DNA of 53,076 nt, from assembly GCF_002246015.1 (NCBI RefSeq), contig NZ_NOLJ01000003.1, positions 55,941 to 109,016 of the forward strand, written 5' to 3'. The notes under the pieces are model-generated. The model ran no database searches. It was not told where the DNA came from and saw only the letters and a list, made by a program, of their open reading frames with translations. Below are positions 25,238-34,077 of this stretch, in pieces. This stretch comes from Nostoc sp. 'Peltigera membranacea cyanobiont' 210A (GTDB lineage Bacteria; Cyanobacteriota; Cyanobacteriia; Cyanobacteriales; Nostocaceae). How positions within the stretch are numbered: position 1 is the stretch's first letter; the number at the start of each line of letters is the position of its first letter. The position numbers and the translations under genes were made by a program.

Positions 25238-25335
25238 CTCCGCATTTGGAACTAAGCACGGAGAAACAAGCGTTTAAATATTCTCTGTTGAGAGTAATAT
25301 AAAGATCCCTACATAACAGAGGGATCATTTTCTCA
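25238..25335 (+). ncRNA. possible structured RNA with three successive hairpins
   Basis: Three small stem-loops follow each other: CTCCG/CGGAG (25238-25263), TATTCTCT/AGAGTAATA (25279-25299, imperfect), and GATCCCT/AGGGATC (25304-25326), the last followed by ATTTTC as in a weak terminator. No protein frame explains them. It may be a small RNA or a transcript end. No known family was recognised. Confidence 0.25.
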
Positions 25336-25351
25336 TCAAGTAGATTTTCCA

Positions 25352-25489
25352 ATGGATAAATATACAGCAACAGCATTGGCGATCGCAACCAAGGTGATAT
25401 TGGTTGCTTTTATAGCGGTTCCTCTGCTACTGAGGTATAACTGGACTTCATATATAAATTTTTTAACTTTGACGATCTACCCGATCTGA
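25352..25489 (+). CDS. possible 45-residue membrane peptide
   Basis: A short frame starts MDKYTATALAIATKVIL and continues with a hydrophobic stretch VAFIAVPLLL that could span the membrane once. No clear ribosome-binding sequence precedes it. The same bases contain a hairpin, GCAACCAA (25385-25392) with TTGGTTGC (25400-25407) followed by TTTTAT, which looks like an intrinsic terminator. Either reading is possible, so coding status is doubtful. Confidence 0.22.
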   Translation: MDKYTATALAIATKVILVAFIAVPLLLRYNWTSYINFLTLTIYPI

Positions 25490-26350
25490 GTGAGAACCGC
25501 TATGGATGATTTCCTATATTTAACCAAATCTATGGTGTCACAATTTCATCAGGGCACTGGCTCTATAACCACCATTCAATTTATCCATTTACTACTTGAC
25601 TTGATCGGATCGCAATCTTAGGTTTTAAGAGACGAATTTGCGATTTATTGTCATTTTTTGAACTATAGGCTCATTTAAACATCATGCTTATTTCTCAACT
25701 TCTATCAAGCTGTAATATGTATTGCTGCTATGCCCTTGATGGGAAAAATGCTAAGATTAAGGTAGTTAACTAGTGTGTGTGCCGGATCACAATATTAATG
25801 TGTTTTACCTCACAGCTAATTCAAACAACTTAAATATCACCTTTAAGCAAACAATAGTCGCCGTTATGGCTACCATCATGTTATGCCACCTAGCTATTTA
25901 AAGATTTAATGTATAAATGGTTGTGAAATATATTTTTTTTGTTAAAAATCATCTATTAGGTGACTTTTCATAAAATTTACATTAAGAAACTACTAAAATA
26001 TCTAAATTTAAGTGCTAAGGAGTGTAAGCTAATTATGTAAATATCATGTTTGTATGTAAATATGATGATGTTTGCAAGTCTCTTTTCGTCACTTGCATTT
26101 ATTACACTATAGGAGGTATAATACAAACGTTAAACAAACGTTAAATAACTTGCTAGATGCTCCCTTAAAGATACTAGGCAGTGCTGGAAAAAGATCCATT
26201 CTGGAATCTCGAAGCAAGGTTAAGCAAGATTTGTTTAAGTGGAGTTTTGCTTAATTGGTAAAATATTACTTAAACAAAAATTACGATGTGCTTTTAGAGC
26301 TTTATAGTTTTTATAGTCTTCTGTTTTCTGTAGCCTACTGAAGATCCTCT
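25490..26350. other. AT-rich non-coding stretch
   Basis: Nothing convincing is seen in this part of the 2.3-kb gap. A duplicated CAAACGTTAAA near 26125-26145 is the only repeat noted. Short open frames here have no ribosome binding sites. Confidence 0.4.
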
Positions 26351-26353
26351 TTT

Positions 26354-26450
26354 GTTCCAGGTTGCACGATCAGGATGAGGCTATCCCGAAGACTATCCCC
26401 TAGACTCGCAAAGCACTAGGGAATATGCCGGGAACTAATTGCACATTGTG
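26354..26450. ncRNA. possible folded RNA in the intergenic gap
   Basis: This segment is more GC-rich than its surroundings and contains nested arms: TCCCG (26384-26388) with CGGGA (26429-26433), and inside it CCCTAG (26398-26403) with CTAGGG (26416-26421). No protein frame or known RNA family was recognised. It is reported only as a fold candidate. Confidence 0.22.
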
Positions 26451-27181
26451 TAAATTTCTGATTAACACTACAACGTTAGTCAGATTTGTAGTTGTGGCTT
26501 TTTTGCTGTCAGGCTTTGATCACACAACTGCAATGAATTACGTTTTCACATAATTTACGACTCAATGCAATTTCTAACTACAATTATGTCACACCATTTA
26601 AGTCAAGACAAGGCTGTTAAAAAGTTAGGAATGTCTGAAAACATTCTTTTAAGAATTCTTCCGATTCAGGTCTTGTTCAAGAGGATGAAAGCTAACTTTC
26701 AGCCATAACATTGTCCCGGACTAGAAAAAACTTCAAGAGTTTTCGATTGAGAAATGAAATACTTTGCATAGCTATTATTGCATATAGCAAATTATGCTCC
26801 GAAAAGAATTCCTCTTAATCATCACTTACAACCACTGCTGATTGCAAAAATGAGCAATCCTTATTTGTGTGGAGTCTGTCAATACAGTTAGTTGCTCTTG
26901 AAGCTAAATGTCGGTAAACAAGGCTCTAGCTAGATATTCTGGCATTTACACTAGTTATTGGCACATCAAGAACTGGCTGCAACAAGTAGATTGCCCACTC
27001 AAGAAAAATACCTTGTATGTAAAAGAGAGATGCTTTACTACCATACTATTTCTCTCTAAACTCTACTCTAATAAAGCTGAGAGTTTCCTCGGTGAAAATA
27101 CGGGATTAAATAATATTTTTAATGAAGTTTTGATTGGATTCCGACTGATAACTAACTAAATTTTTTTGTGGAGATTAGAAA
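26451..27181. other. leader region of the peptidase-ABC transporter
   Basis: No gene is supported. An 83-codon frame at 26908-27159 has no ribosome-binding sequence and no recognisable feature. The region should contain the promoter of the secretion genes. Confidence 0.4.
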
Positions 27182-30100
27182 ATGCCACCAGTGCTTTCTG
27201 AGCAACATGTGGGTGAAAGAATTTTGTATACCTTGGGTACAAAACTTTCAGAAAAAGAATTAGAGAACTTCTTGGCAGAAATGGAGATTGTGGAGCCGCC
27301 ATCAGCAAAGCAATTCTGGCAATCTGCACAGACGAGTCCTGGTATATACATTATTCTTACAGGTAAAGTCCGACTATTAGATAGCTCTGAGAATCTAATT
27401 ACTACCTTTGGTGCATGGTCTGTTTTTGGTGAATTGACCTTGTTTCCCGAAGCTAACTTTAGTCCTTATGCAGTTAGAGCTTCGACAAGCTTGAAACTTG
27501 GCTATTTCAGGCAAGAAGCATTGCAAAGGTTGATAGACAAGTATCCTAACATTCGCGATCGCCTATTTGCACGGGCAGAACTTTGGGATTTGTTGTTGTT
27601 ATGTCGTCAAGTATCACAATTCCCACGCCATACATCACAAGTTTCAGGAATGCTCAAAGCCTTATCTTTGTTTGAGCGACACCAGTTAGAAACTGGCTCT
27701 GTAAGTTCACAAATATCCCAAGATTCACAGTTGTGGCTATTGTACAAAGGTCAACTGCGGCATTCTGAAGACCATTCTTTGACACCAGGTACAATCTTTG
27801 CTCAACCAAAACAAGGAGATTGGCAAACAACGCAACCAACGATTGTTTACATTCTGAAAAACGACCAGATGCAAACAGCACTAGAATACTTCCCGGAGTT
27901 GGGGGAGTGGGCTTTTGCCATGAGCGTCAGCGGAACGGGATTGGAAACTCAGGACTGGGGACTGGGTGCTAAAGAAAAAACTTTTCAATCTCCAAAATCT
28001 AAAATTATTCCTTTTCCCCAAAGAGAGAAGCAGTCACAACAACAGCCAACAAAAAAATCACGTTTTTACTTTCCCAGCCCGAAAGTACAAATGGGGCATT
28101 GGTGGAAACGGATTACCAAAAGCTATCCCTTCTATGCCCAACAAAGTGCAGCTGATTGTGGCTCTGCTTGCTTGGTGATGATTGGTAACTATTGGGGCAA
28201 ACATTTTAGTATCAATCGCCTACGGGATATGACCAATGTCACCCGTAACGGTGCATCCTTAAAGGCTATGGCAGCAACAGCAGAATACCTGGGTTTTGCC
28301 ACCCGTCCAGTGAAAGCTACTCTTGATAAATTAGCAGAACAACCTTTACCTGCAATTGCTCACTGGGAAGGTAAACACTTTATTGTTGTCTATGAAATCA
28401 CCAAAAAGCGGGTGATTGTATGCGACCCGGCTCTTGGTCAACGCAGTCTGACAAAAGCTGAATTTCAAGCAGGTTGGACTGGTTATGCATTGTTACTGCA
28501 ACCGACAGCTCTACTAAAAAGTGCTAAGGACGAAAGTAGAAGTTTCTGGAAATTTTTTGAGTTAGTCAAACCTCACTATCGAACACTGCTAGAAATTTTC
28601 ATAGCTTCGATAGTCATTCAATTATTTGGGTTAGTAACGCCAGTATTTACCCAGTTGTTGCTCGACAGAGTACTTGTGCAACGCAGTGTTCCAACCTTAA
28701 ACGCCATTGGTTTGGGAATGATTGTTTTTGGGTTGTTTGGTGTTGCTGTCAACGGTGTACGGCAATATCTCTTATTTCACACTGCTAATCGCATTAGTAT
28801 CGCCTTACTCGTAGGCTTCATCAAACATACCTTCCGTTTACCCCTTGCTTATTTCGAGTCGCGTTTCGTTGGAGATATAATCTCGCGCATCCAAGAAAAC
28901 CAGAAAATTCAGCACTTCCTGACTGGTCAGACACTTTCGATTGTGTTGGATATGCTGACATTAGTGGTTTATCTGGCTTTGATGTTCTCCTATAGCTGGC
29001 GGATGGCATTATTCGTGCTGTGTACTGTACCGCCATTTTTTATCTTGGCGCTGGCCAGCACAAGTATTTTGCGCCGCATCTCCAGAGATATTTTTAATGC
29101 AGCTAACAAAGAACAAAGCTATCTCATAGAATCCCTAAGCGGAATTCGTACCGTCCGCTCATTAGCAATTGAACAGACAGTGCGTTGGCGTTGGGAAGAA
29201 CTGCTAAATGATTTAATCAAAAAAGATTTTAATGCTCAAATAATTGACAATCGCTTGCAAATTATCAGTGGCGTCATCCACACCTTTGTAAATACTTCAT
29301 TGCTGTGGTATGGAGCAACCCAGGTAATTAATGGCGAACTAACTATTGGACAATTAGTTGCTTTCAATATGTTGGTGGGTAACGTTTTGAGTCCTTTCCA
29401 GCGACTGGCTTTGCTGTGGAATGAATTACAGGAAATAGTGATTTCCACTGAACGTATTAATGATGTGTTGGAGGCGGAACCAGAAGAAGACTTAGAAACT
29501 AAACCCCGCAAGTCGTTGGGTAAACTCCGCGGCAACATTTGTTTTCAGAATGTTACCTTTCGTTATCACTCAGAAAGTGACACTAACGTATTAGAAAATC
29601 TCAACTTTGAAATTAAGCCAGAACAGATGGTTGCAGTCGTAGGACGCAGCGGTTCTGGAAAAACAACTCTCAGTAAATTGATTTTGGGTTTATACCCACC
29701 GACAGATGGCAAAATCCTCATTGATGGTAACGATATCACCAGTGTATCTATGCGATCGCTCCGTTCCCAAATCGGCGTTGTAGACCAAGACACTTTTCTG
29801 TTTGGTGGAACTGTTCGCGAAAACATTGCGATTGCTTATCCAAATGCTTCTTCAGAAGAAATTATCCAAGCAGCAAAATATGCTGGAGCCGATGAATTTA
29901 TTCAAAAATTACCGATGGGTTACGAATCCGAAATTGGTGAAAGCGGCGGAATGCTGTCTGGTGGACAGCGCCAACGCCTAGCAATTGCTCGTGCTTTGCT
30001 CGGAAATCCTCGGTTATTACTGTTTGATGAAGCCACTAGTCACCTAGATTCAGAATCAGAACGGATTATTCAAAACAACCTCAAAACAATTCTTAAAGGA

Positions 30101-30268
30101 CGCACAAGTGTAATTATTGCCCATCGCCTCTCTACAGTCCGCAACGCGGACTTAATCCTGGTTTTAGATCAAGGTATTTTGGTAGAAAGCGGTACTCACG
30201 ACGAATTAATCGCTAAAAAAGGTCATTATTACTACCTGAATCAACAACAACTCTCTCAAGTTAGTTGA
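27182..30268 (+). CDS. C39 peptidase-containing ABC exporter with N-terminal cNMP-binding-like domain
   Basis: This 1028-residue inner-membrane exporter should cut double-glycine leaders and export the cargo. An N-terminal cyclic-nucleotide-binding-like fold covers about residues 10-140 (IYIILTGKVRLLD, SVFGELTLFPEANF), as in HetC-type transporters of Nostoc. The C39 peptidase follows at about 315-440, with C326 in SAADCGSACL, H399 in EGKHFIVVYE and D415 in VIVCDPALGQ as the predicted catalytic triad, all present. Then come about six membrane helices (about 470-740) and the ATPase: Walker A GRSGSGKT (821-828), signature [15 protein letters not shown], Walker B LLLFDEATSHLD. The ATG has a GGAG sequence before it. 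It is followed by an HlyD adaptor and a PpiC-like protein, a full type I secretion set apart from the outer-membrane TolC. Likely cargoes are the leader peptides at 33288 and 37259. Confidence 0.94.
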   Translation: MPPVLSEQHVGERILYTLGTKLSEKELENFLAEMEIVEPPSAKQFWQSAQTSPGIYIILTGKVRLLDSSENLITTFGAWSVFGELTLFPEANFSPYAVRASTSLKLGYFRQEALQRLIDKYPNIRDRLFARAELWDLLLLCRQVSQFPRHTSQVSGMLKALSLFERHQLETGSVSSQISQDSQLWLLYKGQLRHSEDHSLTPGTIFAQPKQGDWQTTQPTIVYILKNDQMQTALEYFPELGEWAFAMSVSGTGLETQDWGLGAKEKTFQSPKSKIIPFPQREKQSQQQPTKKSRFYFPSPKVQMGHWWKRITKSYPFYAQQSAADCGSACLVMIGNYWGKHFSINRLRDMTNVTRNGASLKAMAATAEYLGFATRPVKATLDKLAEQPLPAIAHWEGKHFIVVYEITKKRVIVCDPALGQRSLTKAEFQAGWTGYALLLQPTALLKSAKDESRSFWKFFELVKPHYRTLLEIFIASIVIQLFGLVTPVFTQLLLDRVLVQRSVPTLNAIGLGMIVFGLFGVAVNGVRQYLLFHTANRISIALLVGFIKHTFRLPLAYFESRFVGDIISRIQENQKIQHFLTGQTLSIVLDMLTLVVYLALMFSYSWRMALFVLCTVPPFFILALASTSILRRISRDIFNAANKEQSYLIESLSGIRTVRSLAIEQTVRWRWEELLNDLIKKDFNAQIIDNRLQIISGVIHTFVNTSLLWYGATQVINGELTIGQLVAFNMLVGNVLSPFQRLALLWNELQEIVISTERINDVLEAEPEEDLETKPRKSLGKLRGNICFQNVTFRYHSESDTNVLENLNFEIKPEQMVAVVGRSGSGKTTLSKLILGLYPPTDGKILIDGNDITSVSMRSLRSQIGVVDQDTFLFGGTVRENIAIAYPNASSEEIIQAAKYAGADEFIQKLPMGYESEIGESGGMLSGGQRQRLAIARALLGNPRLLLFDEATSHLDSESERIIQNNLKTILKGRTSVIIAHRLSTVRNADLILVLDQGILVESGTHDELIAKKGHYYYLNQQQLSQVS

Positions 30269-30383
30269 TGGGGTATTGGGCAGTCTTTTTATTCTCGACG
30301 AGACTCTGCGTAAACAATTTTGAATTTTGAATTTTGAATTGATTTCTCCCCCACTCCCCATCTACTGTTACCGGAAAAAAACC

Positions 30384-31928
30384 ATGCCACATCCCAATAG
30401 ATCGTCCCCACTTCCCCCAGATGAGCAAGATAAATATCAAGGTTACAAACAGCAAGAGGAATCGGTATTTGACGAGCAGACAGAGGCAGACAATGAAAGT
30501 CAAGATTTGTACTACGGTACAGAAAAACTACTCAATGCCTTACCTCGAATTTGGACTCGTGGTTTGTTGTATTCGCTCATTGCCTTTGCTAGCCTATTCT
30601 TGCCTTGGGCAATTCTCTCGAAAGTAGATGAAACTGGTAGCGCCAGAGGGCGTATGGAACCTAAAGGCGCAACTCAAAAATTAGACGCTCAAGCTGCTGG
30701 AAGTGTCAAAGCAGTTACAGTTAAAGAAGGAGATACAGTTAGAGCCGGCCAGGTTTTACTGGAACTGGATTCTGAGTTGCTACAAACGGAACTCCAACAA
30801 GTCCAGAGCAAATTGCAAGGGCTACAAAATCGGCAATCCCAACTGGAATTGCTGAAAAATCAACTCTTAATGTCAACGAGTCTTTTAGAACAACAAAATA
30901 AATCCCAAGAATTAGAAAAAATGGCTCAAGTTAACCAGGTGCAGCAAAACCTGGATGCCAAACTCAGTAGCTATAACCTCCAAAAGTTAGAAAAACAATC
31001 ATTAGTTAAACAAGCAGAGCAGCAGATTGACACCACTCGCGACGATCAGCGCTCGGCTGAAGCCCGTTTGAGTATAGATTCTAAGCAAGTTGAACGCTTT
31101 AGCAAACTCGTTCGAGATGGCGCAGTTTCTGCAACCCAAGTTGATGAACTCAAAAAAGAAGAACAAGAAAGCAAACGACTCTATAACAGGTCTCTATCAG
31201 ATATAAAACAAGCTCAATTGCGTTTAGCCCAAGAGCTAAATAGTTATCAGGTAACTATCAAAACCTTGGAGTCTGATATCAAACAAGCAAAACTCCGACT
31301 GCAAGAAGAACAAAGTAGTTCTAAAAGTGCCACGCAAGCCGGACAACTAGCTGTAATGAAAAATCAGGAGCAGCTAAAAGATATACAGGCACAAATAACA
31401 GCAACGCAATCAGAAATCGCTCAAACTAAAAGCCAGCTTATATCTACAAGATTGCAAATTCAGCAGCGTGTAGTGCGATCGCCGATTAATGGGGTGATTT
31501 TTGAATTACCCACCACTAAGTCAGGAGCGGTGGTACAAGTCGGTCAAAGGATTGCCCAAATTGCACCCACAAAAACAGACTTCGTACTCAGAGCAAATAT
31601 GCCTAATCAGGATAGCGGTTTCTTGAAGTTAGGAATGCCAGTAAAAGTCAAGTTTGATGCCTATCCCTTCCAAGAGTATGGCATCGTGCAAGGGAAAGTT
31701 ACTTGGATCTCGCCTGACTCGAAAGTTAGCCAAACACCCCAAGGCAACATCGAAACCTATGAGTTAGAAATCACTTTAGACCAGCAATATGTCCAAAATG
31801 GTAACAAACGTATTCCATTAGGTGCGGGTCAGACAGCAAATGCTGAAGTCATCATTCGTCAACGGCGAGTAATTGACTTTGTTCTAGATCCGTTCAAAAA
31901 ACTGAAAAAGGGTGGTTTGGAGATGTAG
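30384..31928 (+). CDS. HlyD-family membrane-fusion adaptor of a type I secretion system
   Basis: This is a 514-residue periplasmic adaptor. After a proline- and glutamine-rich cytoplasmic start, one membrane helix appears at about 60-80 (LLYSLIAFASLFLPWAIL). A lipoyl/barrel half-motif follows (GSVKAVTVKEGDTVRAGQVL), then a long coiled-coil hairpin (about 150-370), the second half-motif (VVRSPINGVIFELPT) and a beta-barrel tail. It would bridge the exporter at 27182-30268 to an outer-membrane TolC, which is not in this window. The start was set at the ATG at 30384, preceded by GGA. The frame extends upstream to a TTG at 30327, but that part is a repetitive AATTTTGAATTTTGAATT stretch. Confidence 0.92.
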   Translation: MPHPNRSSPLPPDEQDKYQGYKQQEESVFDEQTEADNESQDLYYGTEKLLNALPRIWTRGLLYSLIAFASLFLPWAILSKVDETGSARGRMEPKGATQKLDAQAAGSVKAVTVKEGDTVRAGQVLLELDSELLQTELQQVQSKLQGLQNRQSQLELLKNQLLMSTSLLEQQNKSQELEKMAQVNQVQQNLDAKLSSYNLQKLEKQSLVKQAEQQIDTTRDDQRSAEARLSIDSKQVERFSKLVRDGAVSATQVDELKKEEQESKRLYNRSLSDIKQAQLRLAQELNSYQVTIKTLESDIKQAKLRLQEEQSSSKSATQAGQLAVMKNQEQLKDIQAQITATQSEIAQTKSQLISTRLQIQQRVVRSPINGVIFELPTTKSGAVVQVGQRIAQIAPTKTDFVLRANMPNQDSGFLKLGMPVKVKFDAYPFQEYGIVQGKVTWISPDSKVSQTPQGNIETYELEITLDQQYVQNGNKRIPLGAGQTANAEVIIRQRRVIDFVLDPFKKLKKGGLEM

Positions 31929-31980
31929 TTAAAGGTATCGAAATCAGGAAATAGGACAAGGGAGATTGGAGGAATAATTA

Positions 31981-32850
31981 ATGCCCCGTGCCACCTGCCC
32001 TGAGCAAAGCCAAAGCGATGCCCAATCCCCAATCCGCTTAATTAATTGGAGATATCATGTTATGCCCCACAATCTGACTATTTCCACCTCAGATATCATT
32101 CACAGTCTTAAACTCTCCTGTCAGATACCTGCTGTTGTGGAAGCGATCGCATCGCAAAGTATTATTACTGAAGCTGCTCAAGCGGCAGGAATTACAGTCA
32201 CGCCAGAAGAACTACAGCAAGAAGGAGATAACTTAAGGTTCGCCAAGAAGCTTGTCAAAGCTAAAGACACCTGGTCATGGCTAGAAAAACACCACCTCTC
32301 TGTGGATCAGTTTGAAGAATTAGCCTATAACAACATCCTTTCGCGGAAGTTAGCGAATCATCTATTTTCCAATCAGCTGGAAAAGCACTTTTACGAACAT
32401 CAGCTAGATTATATCGCCGCCGTTACCTACGAAGTTGTCTTCGAGGATCGAGACTTGGCTTTAGAGCTTTTTTATGCCCTAGAAGAAGGCGAAATCAATT
32501 TTCCAGATATTGCTCGTCTATATATCTCAGAACCAGAAGCCCGTCGTGCTTATGGATACAAAGGACTCCGATACCGCAAAGATTTTCGTCCAGAGATTGC
32601 AGCCGCTGTCTTTGCTGCTGCACCACCAGAAGCTCTCAAACCGATAACTACTCCCAAGGGAGCGTATTTAATTTGGGTGGAAGAAGTCATTCAACCCCAA
32701 TTAGATGAACAGTTGCGCCAAAAAATCATTACAGAATCCTTTTCTGATTGGTTAAAGCAACAAATCACCACGATGAAAATAGTTACTCAAATAGACTCAG
32801 ACGGTTCACAAGAGGAATTAAGAGATATGTTATTTACCAAGACTAAATAA
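31981..32850 (+). CDS. PpiC-like peptidyl-prolyl isomerase/chaperone of the secretion locus
   Basis: This 289-residue protein resembles the parvulin (SurA/PpiC)-type proteins often found beside peptidase-ABC exporters in cyanobacteria. An N-terminal helical part (STSDIIHSLKLSCQIPAVVE) precedes a parvulin-like region at about 175-255 with FPDIARLYISEPEARRAYGY and KPITTPKGAYLIWVEEV. No signal peptide is evident, which is common for these family members and leaves its compartment open. The ATG at 31981 has a strong GGAGG at the right distance. An alternative ATG at 32062 (also preceded by GGAG) would give a product starting at the conserved part, and this may be the real start. It presumably folds or presents the cargo peptides. 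Confidence 0.8.
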   Translation: MPRATCPEQSQSDAQSPIRLINWRYHVMPHNLTISTSDIIHSLKLSCQIPAVVEAIASQSIITEAAQAAGITVTPEELQQEGDNLRFAKKLVKAKDTWSWLEKHHLSVDQFEELAYNNILSRKLANHLFSNQLEKHFYEHQLDYIAAVTYEVVFEDRDLALELFYALEEGEINFPDIARLYISEPEARRAYGYKGLRYRKDFRPEIAAAVFAAAPPEALKPITTPKGAYLIWVEEVIQPQLDEQLRQKIITESFSDWLKQQITTMKIVTQIDSDGSQEELRDMLFTKTK

Positions 32851-33167
32851 TGTAGGAGTTTTCAAATGTTTTTCTCGCTAAGTATCTACCCTAAATTAGG
32901 ATAGATTTCTCTAGTCTTCAAAAATGTTGCAGATACAGGTTTTATTTACTTCAAAACTTAATAGCTTTTCTTTTTTAGTGTTTTGTGAATATATCTACAA
33001 AGTGCTGCTTTTGCTTTACTTAAAAATTAAATTAAATCGCTACAACTCTTGCTGGGCAGCAATTACTTTAATTCCTGCTTAAATTTGTCATGCAGTTTTT
33101 TCTAACTTTAGATAGGAATACATATAATGCTTTTTAAACATAAATACATTAGTTTTTTTAATCATAA
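32851..33167. other. AT-rich region between secretion genes and peptide gene
   Basis: No gene is seen. The promoter of the small peptide gene probably lies near its end. Confidence 0.4.
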
Positions 33168-33201
33168 ATTCCTCAAAAAAGCATTGACTTTTTTGAGGAA
33201 T
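33168..33201. promoter_or_regulatory. perfect 14-bp hairpin ahead of the peptide gene
   Basis: Arms 33168-33181 (ATTCCTCAAAAAAG) and 33188-33201 are exact complements around CATTGA. It lies 86 bases before the peptide start codon. It could be a terminator of the upstream transcript (T-run CTTTTTT in the 3' arm) or an element in the peptide's leader. Confidence 0.5.
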
Positions 33202-33287
33202 AAAGTATATTAGATATATAGCCAAACGAAACAAGTTGGTTAGACCAAATATTCCCAACAACAGTTACAAATTTTAGGAGAACTCAA

Positions 33288-33533
33288 ATGATCATTTCTG
33301 ATCTGAACTACTTGGAAATTACCTCAGAAGAAATTATTGGTGGTGGTAAATACAAGCCCAACTATTACAAGCCCAACTATAAGAAGCCGAAATTCTTCAA
33401 CAAAGCAGTTGCAGATGCAGTTGCAGATGCAAAGGGCGGCACTACGAATATAGCTGAAACCTTTACTAGCGCTGTCACCACTGCAACTAGTGCTAGTGCT
33501 CAATCATCCAGCCTTGCTATTACTAAGGGTTAG
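33288..33533 (+). CDS. double-glycine leader secreted peptide (bacteriocin-like precursor)
   Basis: This 81-residue precursor has a 20-residue leader, MIISDLNYLEITSEEIIGGG, of the type cut by C39 peptidase exporters. The predicted mature peptide is 61 residues. It starts with a basic, tyrosine/proline/asparagine-rich part with YKPNY repeated (KYKPNYYKPNYKKPKFF) and then becomes alanine/serine/threonine-rich. There is no cysteine, so disulfide or thioether rings are excluded. The ATG has a good AGGAGA site, and the gene has its own upstream hairpin and a strong terminator at 33630-33666, so it is probably a highly expressed single-gene unit. The exporter locus lies 0.4 kb upstream. Its function (bacteriocin, signal or surface peptide) is unknown. 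Confidence 0.85.
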   Translation: MIISDLNYLEITSEEIIGGGKYKPNYYKPNYKKPKFFNKAVADAVADAKGGTTNIAETFTSAVTTATSASAQSSSLAITKG

Positions 33534-33558
33534 AAGTAGTACCCAGTAGTAATAGTTA

Positions 33559-33599
33559 AACTCTACTTACAAAAAGTATTAACTTCTGCAAGTAGAGTT
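33559..33599. repeat. inverted repeat behind the peptide gene
   Basis: AACTCTACTT (33559-33568) and AAGTAGAGTT (33590-33599) are exact complements with a 21-base loop. It lies between the peptide gene and its terminator and may protect the mRNA 3' end. Confidence 0.5.
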
Positions 33600-33629
33600 A
33601 GGCTCGAAAGCTTAGTATATTGATAAATC

Positions 33630-33666
33630 GCCGAAGGCTCTTTGCTCATTTGAGCCTTCGGCTTTT
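33630..33666 (+). terminator. intrinsic terminator of the peptide gene
   Basis: The 11-bp stem GCCGAAGGCTC (33630-33640) / GAGCCTTCGGC (33652-33662) is perfect, has an 11-base loop and is followed directly by TTTT. This is a textbook Rho-independent terminator, about 100 bases past the peptide stop codon. Confidence 0.88.
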
Positions 33667-34077
33667 ACCCAAAATACATCTTTTGGTCTTAAATAATTGT
33701 TTTCGCAATAAAATTTTACAACTTACAACATTTATTCCTCAACCCAGTTTGTAGTTTGTGTTGTTTGCCTGCCCTGAATTAAAACTCTGGGCTAATAGTC
33801 ATAACAGAAATACTTTACCGTAGCCTCAAGCTTCTCGTAGACCCCCGAAAGTAGAGAAGAGTAAAATTCTTTTTAATTAATTTTAAGAAGTAATCAAGCA
33901 GACATAATATCAATCGATATCAGTTATAAGTTTCAAAAGATTAAGTTCCTTGCAGATATAGAAACAAAAAACATTTTAAATAAAAAGATTGTATAAATTA
34001 TAGCCCATAAATAAAAGGATATAAGCTCCTAAGTTGATTTATGGGGATTATTAATTTTGAATTTGGAGCAAAGCGAC
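33667..34077. other. intergenic region with a solo MITE end
   Basis: No gene is seen. Bases 33889-33910 (AGTAATCAAGCAGACATAATAT) match the right end of the MITE-like elements at 12767-12917 and 18258-18405; the rest of that element is absent. CTACGGTAAA also occurs on the minus strand near 33815-33824 and equals the half-site of the sulfonate operator, probably by chance. Confidence 0.45.

Noticed and set aside
26908..27159. An 83-residue frame before the peptidase-ABC transporter
   Set aside because: No ribosome binding site, no domain, no leader peptide motif.
33815..33824. CTACGGTAAA half-site before the GT41 gene
   Set aside because: Only one half of the palindrome, far from the sulfur island. 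A chance match is plausible for a 9-10 base word.
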